A DNA stretch of 12,680 nucleotides from Lachnospiraceae bacterium (GCA_017416055.1 JAFQDI010000094.1:1-12680), one strand, 5' to 3'; numbered from the stretch's first letter, positions 1-7,608 are shown. Notes: generated by a model from the sequence alone, not told the origin. A program made the numbers and translations.

Positions 1-1136
1 CTCCCTGCATGGAGAGCATCGACAACCTTTGCAGTAAGCAGGGCGGCGAGAATGAGAAGCTGATCTTCAAGGTGCTGAAGCGTGGCGAGAAGCTGAATGT
101 GGCTGAGGCACAGACTGAGGCTGAGGTGGTAGATTTCGGTATGCGCTACGACCTGACCCTGCCGCTGGCGAGATACTATTCCAACAACTCCGCAAATCTG
201 CCGATGCCGTTTAAGGCACTGCAGATGGGCAATGTATGGCGTGCGGATCGACCTCAGAGAGGGCGTTTTCGCCAGTTTATGCAGTGCGATATCGATATTC
301 TCGGCGACCCTACTAATCTGGCAGAGATTGAGCTGATCTCTGCGACCACCACGGTGCTGGGACGCTTAGGATTTAAGGACTTTACCGTCTGCTTCAACGA
401 TCGTCAGATTTTGAAGGCGATGGCGGCTTACAGCGGATTTGCCGAGGAAGATTACGATCAGATTTTTATCATTTTGGATAAGATGGACAAGATCGGTCTT
501 GACGGTGTGGAGAAGGAACTGAAGGAGAACGGCTATGCGGCTGCGGCTGTGGAGAAGTATCTCGGGATGTTCCGCGATATGGAGAATGTTGACGATACGC
601 TTTCCTATCTGGCAGAGAAGCTTGCAGGTGTACTTCCCGCAGGGTTAGCGGAGAGCATCGATAAGATCTTGAGTAGTGTACGGGCTTGTGCGGAAGCACA
701 GTACAATCTGGTATTCGACCCGACTTTGGTGCGCGGTATGTCCTACTACACCGGTTCCATCTTCGAGATCAAGATGGCGGAGCTGGGTTGCAGCGTCGGC
801 GGCGGCGGGCGCTACGATGAGATGATCGGCCGGTTCACCGGTCAGAAAACTCCCGCTTGCGGATTCTCCATCGGATTCGAGCGCATCATCACCATTTTGA
901 TGGAGAAGGGATTCACTGTTCCCGGAGAGAGAGAGAAGGTTGCATTCCTGATGGAAAAGGATATGTGTACCGAGGGGACCGTGCATGTATTTGCCGAGGC
1001 GAAAAAGGCCAGAGCAGAAGGCAAGCAGGTTTTGGTTGCTCAGATGAACAAGAACAAGAAGTTTCAGAAAGAGCAGCTGCGATCAGAAGGCTATGAGGAA
1101 TTCAGAGAGTTTTATCGGGATTCCTGGAACAAATAA
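1..1136 (+). CDS. hisS: Histidine--tRNA ligase (HisRS), 5' end outside the window, atypical C-terminal domain
   Basis: Class II aminoacyl-tRNA synthetase that charges tRNA-His in the cytoplasm. The frame is already open at the left edge. The ATG at 9 is internal: it lies in a TPCMES-like stretch normally preceded by about 40 residues, so the true start is upstream. Counting from that Met, class II motif 2 is at residues 77-100 (WRADRPQRGRFRQF, then CDIDILGD), the histidine-specific motif at 236-253 (VFDPTLVRGMSYYTG, keeping the catalytic Arg) and motif 3 at 281-293 (TPACGFSIGFERI). The usual RGLDYY is RGMSYY here. The part after motif 3 is only about 82 residues and ends in MNKNKKFQKEQL...GYEEFREFY rather than the standard anticodon-binding fold with its GA...ILGE and KDM motifs. 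aspS follows after 24 bases, probably in one operon. The family is certain. The subtype is unusual for a Firmicute and could be an acquired or paralogous HisRS. Confidence 0.93.
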   Translation, partial: PCMESIDNLCSKQGGENEKLIFKVLKRGEKLNVAEAQTEAEVVDFGMRYDLTLPLARYYSNNSANLPMPFKALQMGNVWRADRPQRGRFRQFMQCDIDILGDPTNLAEIELISATTTVLGRLGFKDFTVCFNDRQILKAMAAYSGFAEEDYDQIFIILDKMDKIGLDGVEKELKENGYAAAAVEKYLGMFRDMENVDDTLSYLAEKLAGVLPAGLAESIDKILSSVRACAEAQYNLVFDPTLVRGMSYYTGSIFEIKMAELGCSVGGGGRYDEMIGRFTGQKTPACGFSIGFERIITILMEKGFTVPGEREKVAFLMEKDMCTEGTVHVFAEAKKARAEGKQVLVAQMNKNKKFQKEQLRSEGYEEFREFYRDSWNK

Positions 1137-1160
1137 GAACAAAGACGTTGGAGGAAAATC

Positions 1161-2957
1161 ATGGCTGAATCAATGAAAGGTATGCACCGCACCCATCGGT
1201 GTACAGAAGTTTCGGTAGCCAACATCGGCGAGAATATTACCGTCATGGGCTGGGTACAGAAGAGAAGAAATCTTGGAAGTTTGATTTTTGTTGACCTGCG
1301 CGACCGCTCCGGTCTGTTGCAGTTGGTTTTTGATGAGAACGATATCGGGACAGAAGGTTTTGAGAAGGCGGGAACGCTGAGAAGTGAGTTTGTAATTGCC
1401 GTGACCGGGCGCGTGGAGAAGCGCGGCGGTGCCATCAATGAGAAGATGACTACCGGTCAGATTGAGATCCGCGCCTTAAGTCTTCGTATTCTGTCTGAGG
1501 CACAGACACCTCCCTTCCCCATTGAGGAAGGCATCAATACGAAGGAGGAGCTGCGTCTGAAATACCGTTATCTGGATCTGCGCCGTCCCGACATTCAGCG
1601 GAATCTGATCACGAAGAGCCGCGTGATGACCTTGGCCCGCAGCTTTATGGCGAACGAGGGATTCTTGGAGATTGAGACCCCGATCTTGTGCAAGAGCACT
1701 CCCGAGGGTGCGAGAGATTATTTGGTGCCCAGCCGTATCTATCCGGGACAGTTCTTTGCGTTGCCTCAGTCCCCTCAGCTCTACAAGCAGCTCTTGATGT
1801 GCTCCGGCTATGATCGTTATTTCCAGATTGCACGCTGCTTCCGCGATGAGGACCTTCGTGCAGACCGTCAGCCTGAGTTTACGCAGATGGATATGGAGCT
1901 TTCCTTTGTGGACGTGGATGATGTCATTGATGTGAATGAGCGTCTGCTGGCTTATCTGATGAAGGAAATCTGTGATGTGGATATTGAACTGCCTATCCGT
2001 CGTATGACTTACACTGAGGCGATGAATCGCTTCGGTTCCGATAAGCCTGATCTTCGCTTCGGCATGGAGATCACAGATGTGTCCGATGTGGTGAAGGATT
2101 GCGGTTTCGGTGTGTTCACCGGTGCACTCGCAGCAGGCGGCACGGTTCGCGGGCTGAACGCAAAGGGACAGGGTGCGATGCCCAGAAAGAAGATTGATGC
2201 GCTGGTTGATTTTGTGAAGGGCTACGGTCTGAAGGGTCTTGCGTACATTGCCATTGGTCCCGACGGAACCGTGAAGTCTTCCTTCGCGAAGTTTATGACC
2301 GACGAGGAGATGAAGTCGCTGATCGCTGCAATGGGCGGCGAGAACGGAGACCTCTTGCTGTTTGCCGCAGACAAGAAGAAACTGGTACTGGATACCCTCG
2401 GCGCACTGCGTCTGGAGTTGGCAAAGCAGATGGATATTATCCCGAAGGATACATTCTGCTTTGTATGGATCACTGAATTCCCTCTTCTCGAGTACGATGA
2501 GGAAGAGCGGAGATTCTTTGCAATGCATCATCCTTTCACCATGCCCATGGACGAGGATCTTCAGTATCTGGACAGCGACCCCGGCCGCGTGAGAGCGAAA
2601 GCTTACGATATTGTCCTCAATGGTTATGAGATCGGCGGCGGAAGTGTTCGTATCCATCAGAATGATGTTCAGGAGAAGATGTTCGAGAAGCTTGGCTTCA
2701 CGAAGGAAGAAGCATACGAGCGTTTCAGCTTCCTGCTTGACGCCTTCAAGTACGGTGTGCCTCCTCACGCAGGACTGGCCTACGGTCTGGACCGCGTTGT
2801 CATGCTGATGACCGGCTGTGACAATATCCGTGAGGTTATCGCTTTCCCGAAGGTGAAGGACAGCTCTTGTCTGATGACTCAGGCTCCCGGAACAGTAGAT
2901 GAAAAGCAGCTTGAAGAGCTGGGATTGGATATCAGACTGTTGTCTGAAGAAGAGTAA
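1161..2957 (+). CDS. aspS: Aspartate--tRNA ligase, bacterial type
   Basis: Charges tRNA-Asp in the cytoplasm. The 598 residues match the usual bacterial length of about 590. An N-terminal OB-fold anticodon-binding domain (about 15-110) contains GWVQKRRNLGSLIFVDLRDR. The class II catalytic core has QSPQLYKQLLM near 203-213 and motif 2 at 227-247 (FRDEDLRADRQPEFTQMDME). The bacterial GAD insertion occupies about 290-430, and motif 3 is at 537-553 (AGLAYGLDRVVMLMTG), followed by IREVIAFPKV. The start is fixed by GGAGG at 1150-1154, six bases before the ATG. The Leu in RRNLGS matches the residue found in tRNA-Asp-discriminating enzymes such as that of E. coli, whereas non-discriminating ones carry His there. 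The second known determinant (Lys in E. coli) falls in a gap or Gly, so specificity is not settled. The hisS-aspS order is common in Firmicutes. No T-box leader lies between the two genes. Confidence 0.97.
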   Translation: MAESMKGMHRTHRCTEVSVANIGENITVMGWVQKRRNLGSLIFVDLRDRSGLLQLVFDENDIGTEGFEKAGTLRSEFVIAVTGRVEKRGGAINEKMTTGQIEIRALSLRILSEAQTPPFPIEEGINTKEELRLKYRYLDLRRPDIQRNLITKSRVMTLARSFMANEGFLEIETPILCKSTPEGARDYLVPSRIYPGQFFALPQSPQLYKQLLMCSGYDRYFQIARCFRDEDLRADRQPEFTQMDMELSFVDVDDVIDVNERLLAYLMKEICDVDIELPIRRMTYTEAMNRFGSDKPDLRFGMEITDVSDVVKDCGFGVFTGALAAGGTVRGLNAKGQGAMPRKKIDALVDFVKGYGLKGLAYIAIGPDGTVKSSFAKFMTDEEMKSLIAAMGGENGDLLLFAADKKKLVLDTLGALRLELAKQMDIIPKDTFCFVWITEFPLLEYDEEERRFFAMHHPFTMPMDEDLQYLDSDPGRVRAKAYDIVLNGYEIGGGSVRIHQNDVQEKMFEKLGFTKEEAYERFSFLLDAFKYGVPPHAGLAYGLDRVVMLMTGCDNIREVIAFPKVKDSSCLMTQAPGTVDEKQLEELGLDIRLLSEEE

Positions 2958-2967
2958 ATTATGATCA

Positions 2968-3020
2968 GAAAGGACTGCTGCAGTGTGTAACGGAATAGAG
3001 CAATTGCCGCAGCCCTTTTT
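2968..3020 (+). terminator. Probable intrinsic terminator after aspS
   Basis: The left arm AAGGACTGCTGCA (from about 2970) pairs with the right arm TGCCGCAGCCCTT (about 3005-3017), with two mismatches, and is followed by a run of five T (3016-3020). The stem is imperfect, so termination may be partial and some transcripts may read into mscS. Confidence 0.55.
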
Positions 3021-3021
3021 A

Positions 3022-3039
3022 TCAGTCGGACGTGACTGA
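3022..3039 (+). repeat. Small inverted repeat in the mscS leader
   Basis: TCAGTC and GACTGA (6-bp perfect arms, 6-base loop) lie just after the aspS terminator T-run and before an A-rich stretch. The T-run 3016-3020 could also pair with the A-run after 3039, extending the hairpin and competing with the terminator. No T-run follows on the plus strand, so it is not itself a terminator. Confidence 0.4.
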
Positions 3040-3061
3040 AAAATAGAAAAGGAGAATAAAA

Positions 3062-3871
3062 ATGGACGCAATCAAAGAATTACTTGGAACCTCCCTGGGA
3101 AGCATATCCCTCGGAAGCGTGTGTTCCGCAATCATCACTTTTGTGATCTGCTACTGTATTGGAAAAATCATTCTGAAGCTGGTGAACAAAGTGATCGACC
3201 GTGCAGATAAGCTGGATGCTTATTTCAAAAAACTGATTAAGAATGTCTTGAGAATCGTCGTGTATGTGATTATCGCACTGACTGTGGCAGGGGCGTTGGG
3301 AATCGATACGACCTCCCTGATTGCTGCATTCAGTGTGATTGGACTTGCAGTTTCTCTTGCGGTACAGAACACTCTGACAAATGTGGCAGGTGGTTTAATG
3401 ATTCTTTTCACCAAGCCTTTTGTGGTGGGAGATTTTATTGAGACCAGCGGCATGAGCGGAACTGCGATTGAAATCGGTCTGTCTTACACAAAGCTTCAGA
3501 CTCCGGACAATAAGATCGTTTGCATTCCCAACGGTGATCTGGCAAATACCCGTATTACCGATTACTCTACCAAGGACACCCGCCGTGTAGATTTTACGTT
3601 TACCGCATCTTATGATGCGCCGGTTGTTACGGTAAAGAAGGCACTGTATGATGCATTTGAGGAGACTGGATTGTATTTAAAGGATCCTGCATATCAAATC
3701 GAGGTATCTAATTACGGCGAGAGCAGTATTGAGTACATCGCGCGTGGATGGGTGAACAGTGCAGACTATTGGACGGCATACTTTGCAATGAACGAGAAGG
3801 TTTCCGAGACTTTTGCACGCCACAATGTGGAGATGACCTATAATCACCTGAATGTACATATTCAGAAATAA
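3062..3871 (+). CDS. mscS: Small-conductance mechanosensitive channel, MscS family
   Basis: Membrane channel expected to open under turgor stress and release small osmolytes. The 269 residues are close to E. coli MscS (286). There are three membrane segments: about 18-40, 62-80, and a pore-lining TM3 at about 85-117 rich in Gly and Ala (GLAVSLAVQNTLTNVAGG). These are followed by the conserved LFTKPFVVGDFIE stretch (115-127) that links pore to beta domain. The cytoplasmic vestibule has IPNGDLANTRITDYS (155-169) and an RRVDFTFTASYD segment, both typical of the family. GGAG at 3051-3054 supports this ATG. The gene starts a close-packed cluster: the MFS gene begins 14 bases after its stop. No separate promoter is clear, so read-through past the aspS terminator is possible. 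The family is secure; which stress drives the channel is not visible. Confidence 0.96.
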   Translation: MDAIKELLGTSLGSISLGSVCSAIITFVICYCIGKIILKLVNKVIDRADKLDAYFKKLIKNVLRIVVYVIIALTVAGALGIDTTSLIAAFSVIGLAVSLAVQNTLTNVAGGLMILFTKPFVVGDFIETSGMSGTAIEIGLSYTKLQTPDNKIVCIPNGDLANTRITDYSTKDTRRVDFTFTASYDAPVVTVKKALYDAFEETGLYLKDPAYQIEVSNYGESSIEYIARGWVNSADYWTAYFAMNEKVSETFARHNVEMTYNHLNVHIQK

Positions 3872-3885
3872 AGCAGGAGGCTCAT

Positions 3886-5220
3886 ATGAAGCTGAATTAT
3901 AAGAGAACGATTTTTGTCGGAATGGCATTCATGGCGATCAGCGCATTCTGGCAGGTATATGACGGACTGGTTCCGAAAATTCTGAAGGCAACCTTTGATG
4001 TGAATGATGCGGTTTCCGGTATGATCATGGCGATCGATAACGTGCTGGCCGTGGTGATGTTGCCGCTGTTTGGAGCATTGTCTGACCGGACGAAGACTAA
4101 ATGGGGACGGAGAATGCCCTTTATCTTCTGTGGAACGGTTGCCGCTGCAGTACTTTCCCTGATTTTGCCGTTCGCGAATCAGACAAAGAACCTGACGTTG
4201 TTCGTAGTAGGGCTTGGCGTGGTGCTCTTTACCATGGCAACATTCAGAAGCCCTGCGGTGGCATTGATGCCTGATGTTACGCCGAAGCCGTTGAGAAGTA
4301 AGGCAAACGCGATTATCAACCTGACCGGGACCGTGGGCGGTATCCTGATGTTGGGTGCCATTGCATTGTTGGTGCCTGAGGTGGAAAATCCCAACTACTG
4401 GCCTGTATTCATTCTGAACAGTGTGGTCATGCTTGTCTGCCTTGCGGTTCTTTTAAAGACGACCAACGAACCGAAGTTAGTGAAGGTCATGGAGGAGGAG
4501 AGCAAGCTCCTCGGAGTAGAAACGGAAGCTGAGCCCGTGCAGGCGGAGGAAGCTCCGAAGGCGGAGGCTGCGATGGCTCCCGCAGTAAAGAAGTCTCTGA
4601 TGTTGATCCTGGCATCTGTATTTTTCTGGTTTATGGGTTACAATGCAATCACTACCTCATTTTCCAAGTATGCCGAAGTTTACTGGGGAATGAAGGGCGG
4701 TGCGTACGCCTACACGCTGATCATTGCGCAGGCGGCAGCAATCGTCAGCTACATCCCTGCCGGTATCATTGCAACCAAGATCGGACGCCGCAAGACAATC
4801 ATGGGCGGAGTTGCCGCATTGGCGATTGCCTTCGGAAGCTGTCTGTTCTTTAAGACCTTCTCCGGAATGGTATTTTTCTTCTTTATCCTGGCCGGTGCGG
4901 GCTGGGCGTTTATCAACGTAAACAGTTACCCGATGGTAGTGGAGATGAGCAAGGGACCGAGCGTCGGAAAGTTTACCGGATATTACTACACCGCTTCTCA
5001 GGCGGCACAGATCATTACACCGATCTTGTCCGGTTTTGTTTTGGAGTACGGCTATCTGCTTTTAGACAGGAACAACCCGGATGCAGGTTACGCGTTCCTG
5101 TTCCCCTACGGAACCCTCTTTGTGGTATTTAGCTTTATCACCATGTTCTTTGTACGCCACGGTGATGCAAAGGTGGAGGGAAAGAAAGATATTCTGGAAA
5201 ACCTGGATATCGATGATTGA
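3886..5220 (+). CDS. MFS transporter, SLC45 / GPH sugar-carrier-like
   Basis: Predicted secondary transporter of the inner membrane, with 444 residues and about 12 hydrophobic segments in two halves. The loop after TM2 carries SDRTKTKWGRRMPF (66-79), the form of the MFS loop 2-3 signature seen in SLC45-type and GPH-type sugar carriers. The matching loop in the second half has IGRRKTIMGG (299-308). A central cytoplasmic loop at about 191-236 is rich in Glu, Ala and Pro and varies in such proteins. YYYTASQAAQIITPILSG (366-383) is another family-like stretch. AGGAGG at about 3875-3880 precedes the ATG by five bases. The next gene, a phosphodiesterase, starts 17 bases after the stop, so the two are probably cotranscribed. 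The substrate cannot be read from sequence. Family homologues carry sugars, but the neighbour raises the possibility of a glycerophosphodiester or polyol substrate, which is inference only. Confidence 0.9.
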   Translation: MKLNYKRTIFVGMAFMAISAFWQVYDGLVPKILKATFDVNDAVSGMIMAIDNVLAVVMLPLFGALSDRTKTKWGRRMPFIFCGTVAAAVLSLILPFANQTKNLTLFVVGLGVVLFTMATFRSPAVALMPDVTPKPLRSKANAIINLTGTVGGILMLGAIALLVPEVENPNYWPVFILNSVVMLVCLAVLLKTTNEPKLVKVMEEESKLLGVETEAEPVQAEEAPKAEAAMAPAVKKSLMLILASVFFWFMGYNAITTSFSKYAEVYWGMKGGAYAYTLIIAQAAAIVSYIPAGIIATKIGRRKTIMGGVAALAIAFGSCLFFKTFSGMVFFFFILAGAGWAFINVNSYPMVVEMSKGPSVGKFTGYYYTASQAAQIITPILSGFVLEYGYLLLDRNNPDAGYAFLFPYGTLFVVFSFITMFFVRHGDAKVEGKKDILENLDIDD

Positions 5221-5237
5221 CGAGTGAGGTGCTGACG

Positions 5238-6047
5238 ATGGGAATTATCATTGCGATTGTAGTGCTTGCCACAGTTTATCTGTTTCTGATCGCTCCCAGA
5301 CTCATTAACCGACCGGATATGTCAAAGTTACACGGTGCGCATTATGCGCACCGTGGTTTGCATGACAATGAGACCGATGCGCCGGAGAACTCCATGAAAG
5401 CCTTTAGGCAGGCAGTGGATGCGGGCTACGGTATTGAGTTGGACGTGCAGATGACGGCGGACGGTCAGGTGGTGGTCACCCACGATTTCAATTTAAAGCG
5501 AATCTGTGGAGTGGAAAAGCAAGTCAATGAATTGACCTATGCAGAATTACAGCAATATCCGATTCTGAAATCCGACGAGCGGATACCACTGTTCACTGAT
5601 TTTTTGAAGCTGGTGGACGGCAAGGTTCCGCTGGTGGTGGAGTTAAAGTGCAGGAACGGCAAGGACCCGATTGCCGCCGAGGCAGATAAGATCCTGCGGG
5701 AATATAAGGGCGTGTATTGCATTGAGTCCTTCGATCCGAGAGTTCTTCTGTGGTATAAGAAAAACCACCCGGAGGTGGTGCGCGGACAGTTGTCCGGAAA
5801 TCTGAACAAAGAAAACAAGGCGAAAGGCGCCATGAAGCTGGTTTATTGGGCACTGACCCATCTGCTTCTCAATGTGGCAACCCGTCCGGACTTTATCGCC
5901 TATGATATTCATTACAACGAGCCTGCCAGAAGACTTTGCCGTCTGATGGGGGCGCCGAACGTGGCATGGACCGTGCGCACGAGGGAAGAGTACGAGAAGG
6001 CGAAGAAGAGTTATGATTTGTTCATTTTTGAAAATGTGAAGTTGTGA
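5238..6047 (+). CDS. Membrane-anchored glycerophosphodiester phosphodiesterase (GDPD)
   Basis: Hydrolyses glycerophosphodiesters, the deacylation products of phospholipids, to glycerol 3-phosphate and an alcohol. The chosen ATG gives 269 residues and has TGAGG at 5225-5229 eight bases upstream. A TTG at 5217, overlapping the MFS stop, extends the frame by seven codons but has no ribosome binding site. Residues 2-18 form one hydrophobic segment; the Arg-rich stretch after it suggests the enzyme domain faces the cytoplasm. Catalytic signatures are all present: AHRG (37-40), PEN (49-51), GIELDVQ (65-71) with the metal-binding Glu/Asp, and THD (81-83). Supporting motifs are VVELKC (133-138), IESFDP (162-167) and AWTVRT (243-248). 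A second hydrophobic patch near 200-214 may touch the membrane. It ends its cluster just before a strong terminator. The family is clear; the exact substrate is not. Confidence 0.94.
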   Translation: MGIIIAIVVLATVYLFLIAPRLINRPDMSKLHGAHYAHRGLHDNETDAPENSMKAFRQAVDAGYGIELDVQMTADGQVVVTHDFNLKRICGVEKQVNELTYAELQQYPILKSDERIPLFTDFLKLVDGKVPLVVELKCRNGKDPIAAEADKILREYKGVYCIESFDPRVLLWYKKNHPEVVRGQLSGNLNKENKAKGAMKLVYWALTHLLLNVATRPDFIAYDIHYNEPARRLCRLMGAPNVAWTVRTREEYEKAKKSYDLFIFENVKL

Positions 6048-6057
6048 TTGAAAAAAC

Positions 6058-6104
6058 AATATCAAGGGCGAGACATTTAGAAGTTTTGCCCTTGATATTT
6101 TTTT
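6058..6104 (+). terminator. Strong bidirectional intrinsic terminator
   Basis: AATATCAAGGGC (6058-6069) pairs perfectly with GCCCTTGATATT (6088-6099). The stem continues inward with G-U and A-U pairs to an 8-base loop. A T-run to 6104 follows on the plus strand, and an A-run (6051-6056) precedes it, so it also has a T-tail on the minus strand. It separates the convergent GDPD gene (+) and XRE regulator (-) and can serve both. Confidence 0.93.
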
Positions 6105-6134
6105 ACGTATATTTTGAGATGGAAGTCCCCGGAA

Positions 6135-6911
6135 TCACGCTAGATTCGCAATTTTCTCTTTAAAAAAGGGAATGTAAATATTAAAGCTATCATGTTCAAG
6201 AATCGAAATGAGTGCGAGCGCTTTCTCACGCTCGGTAATCGCCAATGCGATTTTTCCTTCGGCTTCATAGCATTCAGCGATCTTTTCCATCATTTGAAGC
6301 AGGTTTTCGAAAGAAATCCACTTTTGCTTTTCTGCAGCTTCATATTTCGGCTTTCCGTCCAGAAGATAGGCGATTTCTGTGAGTTTTGTGAAATAAATTT
6401 CGGGAATCTGTTCGATGGCAGCCTCCGCACTTTTTAGATCGCCCTTTGCTTTGTACGCATAAGCGAGAAAACGTAGCGCATCGTATTTTATATCTGCCTG
6501 ATTCGTTTTATCAATCAACGCACTCGCCACAGAAATCGTCTCGTCGGGATTTTGAGTGTAGTTCAATACGTAAAGAAGGTTATTCAGTAAGATATCATTT
6601 CCGGGGTACTTTAAAAGCCCTTCCTCAAGAATCCGGCGGCTCTTTTCCGGATCGGACTCTCTGTATTTGTATGCTTCATTTGCAATCGAATTGACAGCGA
6701 GTTCGATTTCTTTTTGATTAAAGTCGAAAAGTTCATCCATGGAAATGCCAAAGTAGTTTGCTAAAATAGGGGCAAGTGTTATATCCGGGAGAGCGATGTT
6801 ATTTTCCCATTTACTCACAGCCTGGAATGAAATGCCGATGCAATTCGCGAGTTGTTCTTGGGTGATGCCGCGTTGTTTTCGCAATTCTTTGATTTTGTTT
6901 CCAATATTCAT
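6135..6911 (-). CDS. XRE-family regulator with TPR-like C-terminal region
   Basis: DNA-binding transcriptional regulator, 258 residues. Residues 5-61 form a classic Cro/CI helix-turn-helix: IKELRKQRGITQEQLA, then a recognition helix SFQAVSKWENN, then LPDITLAPILANYFGISMDELF. Residues 66-258 are helical with TPR-like spacing (for example SDPEKSRRILEEGLLKYP and ALRFLAYAYKAKGDLKSAE) and could bind a peptide or protein partner. The layout recalls RRNPP-type peptide-sensing regulators, but the protein is shorter and no candidate signal-peptide gene lies beside it. GGAGG sits seven bases before the ATG (complement of 6919-6923). Its promoter is at 6956-6984. It shares the terminator at 6058-6104 with the GDPD gene. 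It lies 128 bases downstream of marR on the same strand. Its target is unknown; many such genes regulate themselves or a nearby membrane gene. Confidence 0.88.
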   Translation of the reverse strand: MNIGNKIKELRKQRGITQEQLANCIGISFQAVSKWENNIALPDITLAPILANYFGISMDELFDFNQKEIELAVNSIANEAYKYRESDPEKSRRILEEGLLKYPGNDILLNNLLYVLNYTQNPDETISVASALIDKTNQADIKYDALRFLAYAYKAKGDLKSAEAAIEQIPEIYFTKLTEIAYLLDGKPKYEAAEKQKWISFENLLQMMEKIAECYEAEGKIALAITEREKALALISILEHDSFNIYIPFFKEKIANLA

Positions 6912-6955
6912 GATTTTACCTCCAACAGATTCAGGCGGCGCTACCTTTTGCTATG

Positions 6956-6984
6956 GTTATATCATGGCTGTTTTGCTTTTGCAA
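6956..6984 (-). promoter_or_regulatory. Predicted sigma-A promoter of the XRE regulator gene
   Basis: On the minus strand TTGCAA (-35, 6979-6984) and TATAAC (-10, 6956-6961) are separated by 17 bases, giving a leader of about 40 bases before the ATG at 6911. Confidence 0.6.
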
Positions 6985-7004
6985 TCACTGCTTAAACGAG
7001 CACA

Positions 7005-7021
7005 TTCAACCAACAGTTGAA
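7005..7021. repeat. Inverted repeat upstream of the XRE promoter
   Basis: TTCAAC and GTTGAA form 6-bp perfect arms around five bases, 20 bases upstream of the predicted -35 of the XRE gene and just beyond the marR stop. It could be an operator or a weak 3' hairpin of marR. There is no T-run on either strand, so a terminator role is unlikely. Confidence 0.35.
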
Positions 7022-7039
7022 AATGGTATAGTTCGGTTG

Positions 7040-7447
7040 TCAGACATTTTTTACCAGCTTTTCCAACAAACTCTTCAGGATATCCGCCTCGATCGGCGTC
7101 AGTACTCTTATCATATAATTTTCGTACTCCATCACAATCTCCTGTAATTGCGGTAAAAGTGCAGCCGTTTTTTCCGAAGGATAGAGCTTATATTGGCGTT
7201 TGTCCGTTTCCGAAATCGTGTAGGTGATATAACCCAGATCAACCAGCTGACGGATGGATTTGGACACGGCCCCCTTGTCAATGCGCATCAGAGAAGACAA
7301 CTGCTCTTGGGAGCTGCCGGGATTTTCTGACAGGCACATGAGGTAGGCAAACTGCGTGGCATTCAGTTCCAGATCACTGAGGCGTCTGGAGATAAACACA
7401 TCGGTTTGCCGATGCAGAATTGAAAAACTGGAAAGCAAATGATTCAT
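7040..7447 (-). CDS. MarR-family transcriptional regulator
   Basis: Winged-helix regulator, 135 residues, which is normal for the family; it should act as a dimer on a palindromic operator. Helices before residue 45 contribute to dimerisation. The DNA-binding helices span about 46-72 (SSQEQLSSLMRIDKGAVSKSI, then RQLVDLGYI), followed by the wing with TDKRQYKLYPSEKTAALL (81-98), the MarR signature D-x-R. The frame stays open well upstream, but GGGAG (complement of 7454-7458), six bases before the ATG at 7447, and the promoter at 7511-7539 fix this start; the longer frame would run through the promoter region. It is divergent from the CarD-like gene, and a perfect 20-bp palindrome sits at that gene's transcription start. 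No conserved cysteine or other ligand clue stands out, so the inducer is unknown. Confidence 0.93.
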   Translation of the reverse strand: MNHLLSSFSILHRQTDVFISRRLSDLELNATQFAYLMCLSENPGSSQEQLSSLMRIDKGAVSKSIRQLVDLGYITYTISETDKRQYKLYPSEKTAALLPQLQEIVMEYENYMIRVLTPIEADILKSLLEKLVKNV

Positions 7448-7510
7448 GGCAAACTCCCTTCTTCCTCGGGTGCGACCGAAGTTGAATGAATTATCGTTGT
7501 AGGTGCAATG

Positions 7511-7539
7511 ATTATATAAGAGAGTGGGGGAATTTGCAA
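7511..7539 (-). promoter_or_regulatory. Predicted promoter of marR
   Basis: On the minus strand TTGCAA (-35, 7534-7539) and a consensus TATAAT (-10, 7511-7516) are separated by 17 bases. The expected start is near 7504, leaving a leader of roughly 55 bases. Confidence 0.72.
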
Positions 7540-7547
7540 GGGAAAAA

Positions 7548-7562
7548 TCAAGGTAACCTTGA
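7548..7562. promoter_or_regulatory. 15-bp palindrome over the -35 of the carD-like promoter
   Basis: TCAAGGTAACCTTGA is a perfect inverted repeat (7-bp arms, one central base). It overlaps the -35 hexamer of the plus-strand promoter and lies just upstream of the marR -35. A protein bound here could affect both divergent promoters. Its sequence differs from the 20-bp palindrome 26 bases away, so a second regulator may be involved. Confidence 0.6.
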
Positions 7563-7587
7563 CAAAAACTCGAAAAAAGAGTAAAAT
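7559..7587 (+). promoter_or_regulatory. Near-consensus sigma-A promoter of the carD-like gene
   Basis: TTGACA (7559-7564) is a perfect -35. After a 17-base spacer comes TAAAAT (7582-7587), one base off the -10 consensus. Transcription should start near 7594, about 50 bases before the ATG. Confidence 0.8.
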
Positions 7588-7588
7588 A

Positions 7589-7608
7589 ATAGTTGCATAT
7601 GCAACTAT
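7589..7608. promoter_or_regulatory. 20-bp perfect palindrome, probable MarR operator
   Basis: ATAGTTGCATATGCAACTAT is its own reverse complement. It begins two bases after the -10 and covers the expected start site of the carD-like transcript, a classic position for repression by steric block. Size and symmetry fit MarR-family dimers, and a marR gene is divergent from it. The pairing of this operator with that protein is inferred. Confidence 0.75.

Noticed and set aside
1137..1160. T-box riboswitch for the tRNA synthetase genes
   Set aside because: Only 24 bases separate hisS and aspS, far too short; any T-box would be upstream of hisS, outside the window.
1476..3071. 531-residue open frame on the minus strand opposite aspS
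   Set aside because: It lies wholly antisense to a full-length, well-conserved aspS, has no recognisable domain, and is rich in His/Leu/Ile/Thr as expected from the complement of codon-biased coding DNA.
5217..5237. TTG start giving the GDPD seven extra residues and an overlap with the MFS stop
   Set aside because: No ribosome binding site precedes it, whereas the ATG at 5238 has TGAGG at a good distance and starts right at the membrane helix.
6953..7147. Cys/His-containing small plus-strand frame as a possible signal peptide or small protein
   Set aside because: No ribosome binding site, overlaps the 3' end of marR, and antisense to a good promoter for the XRE gene.
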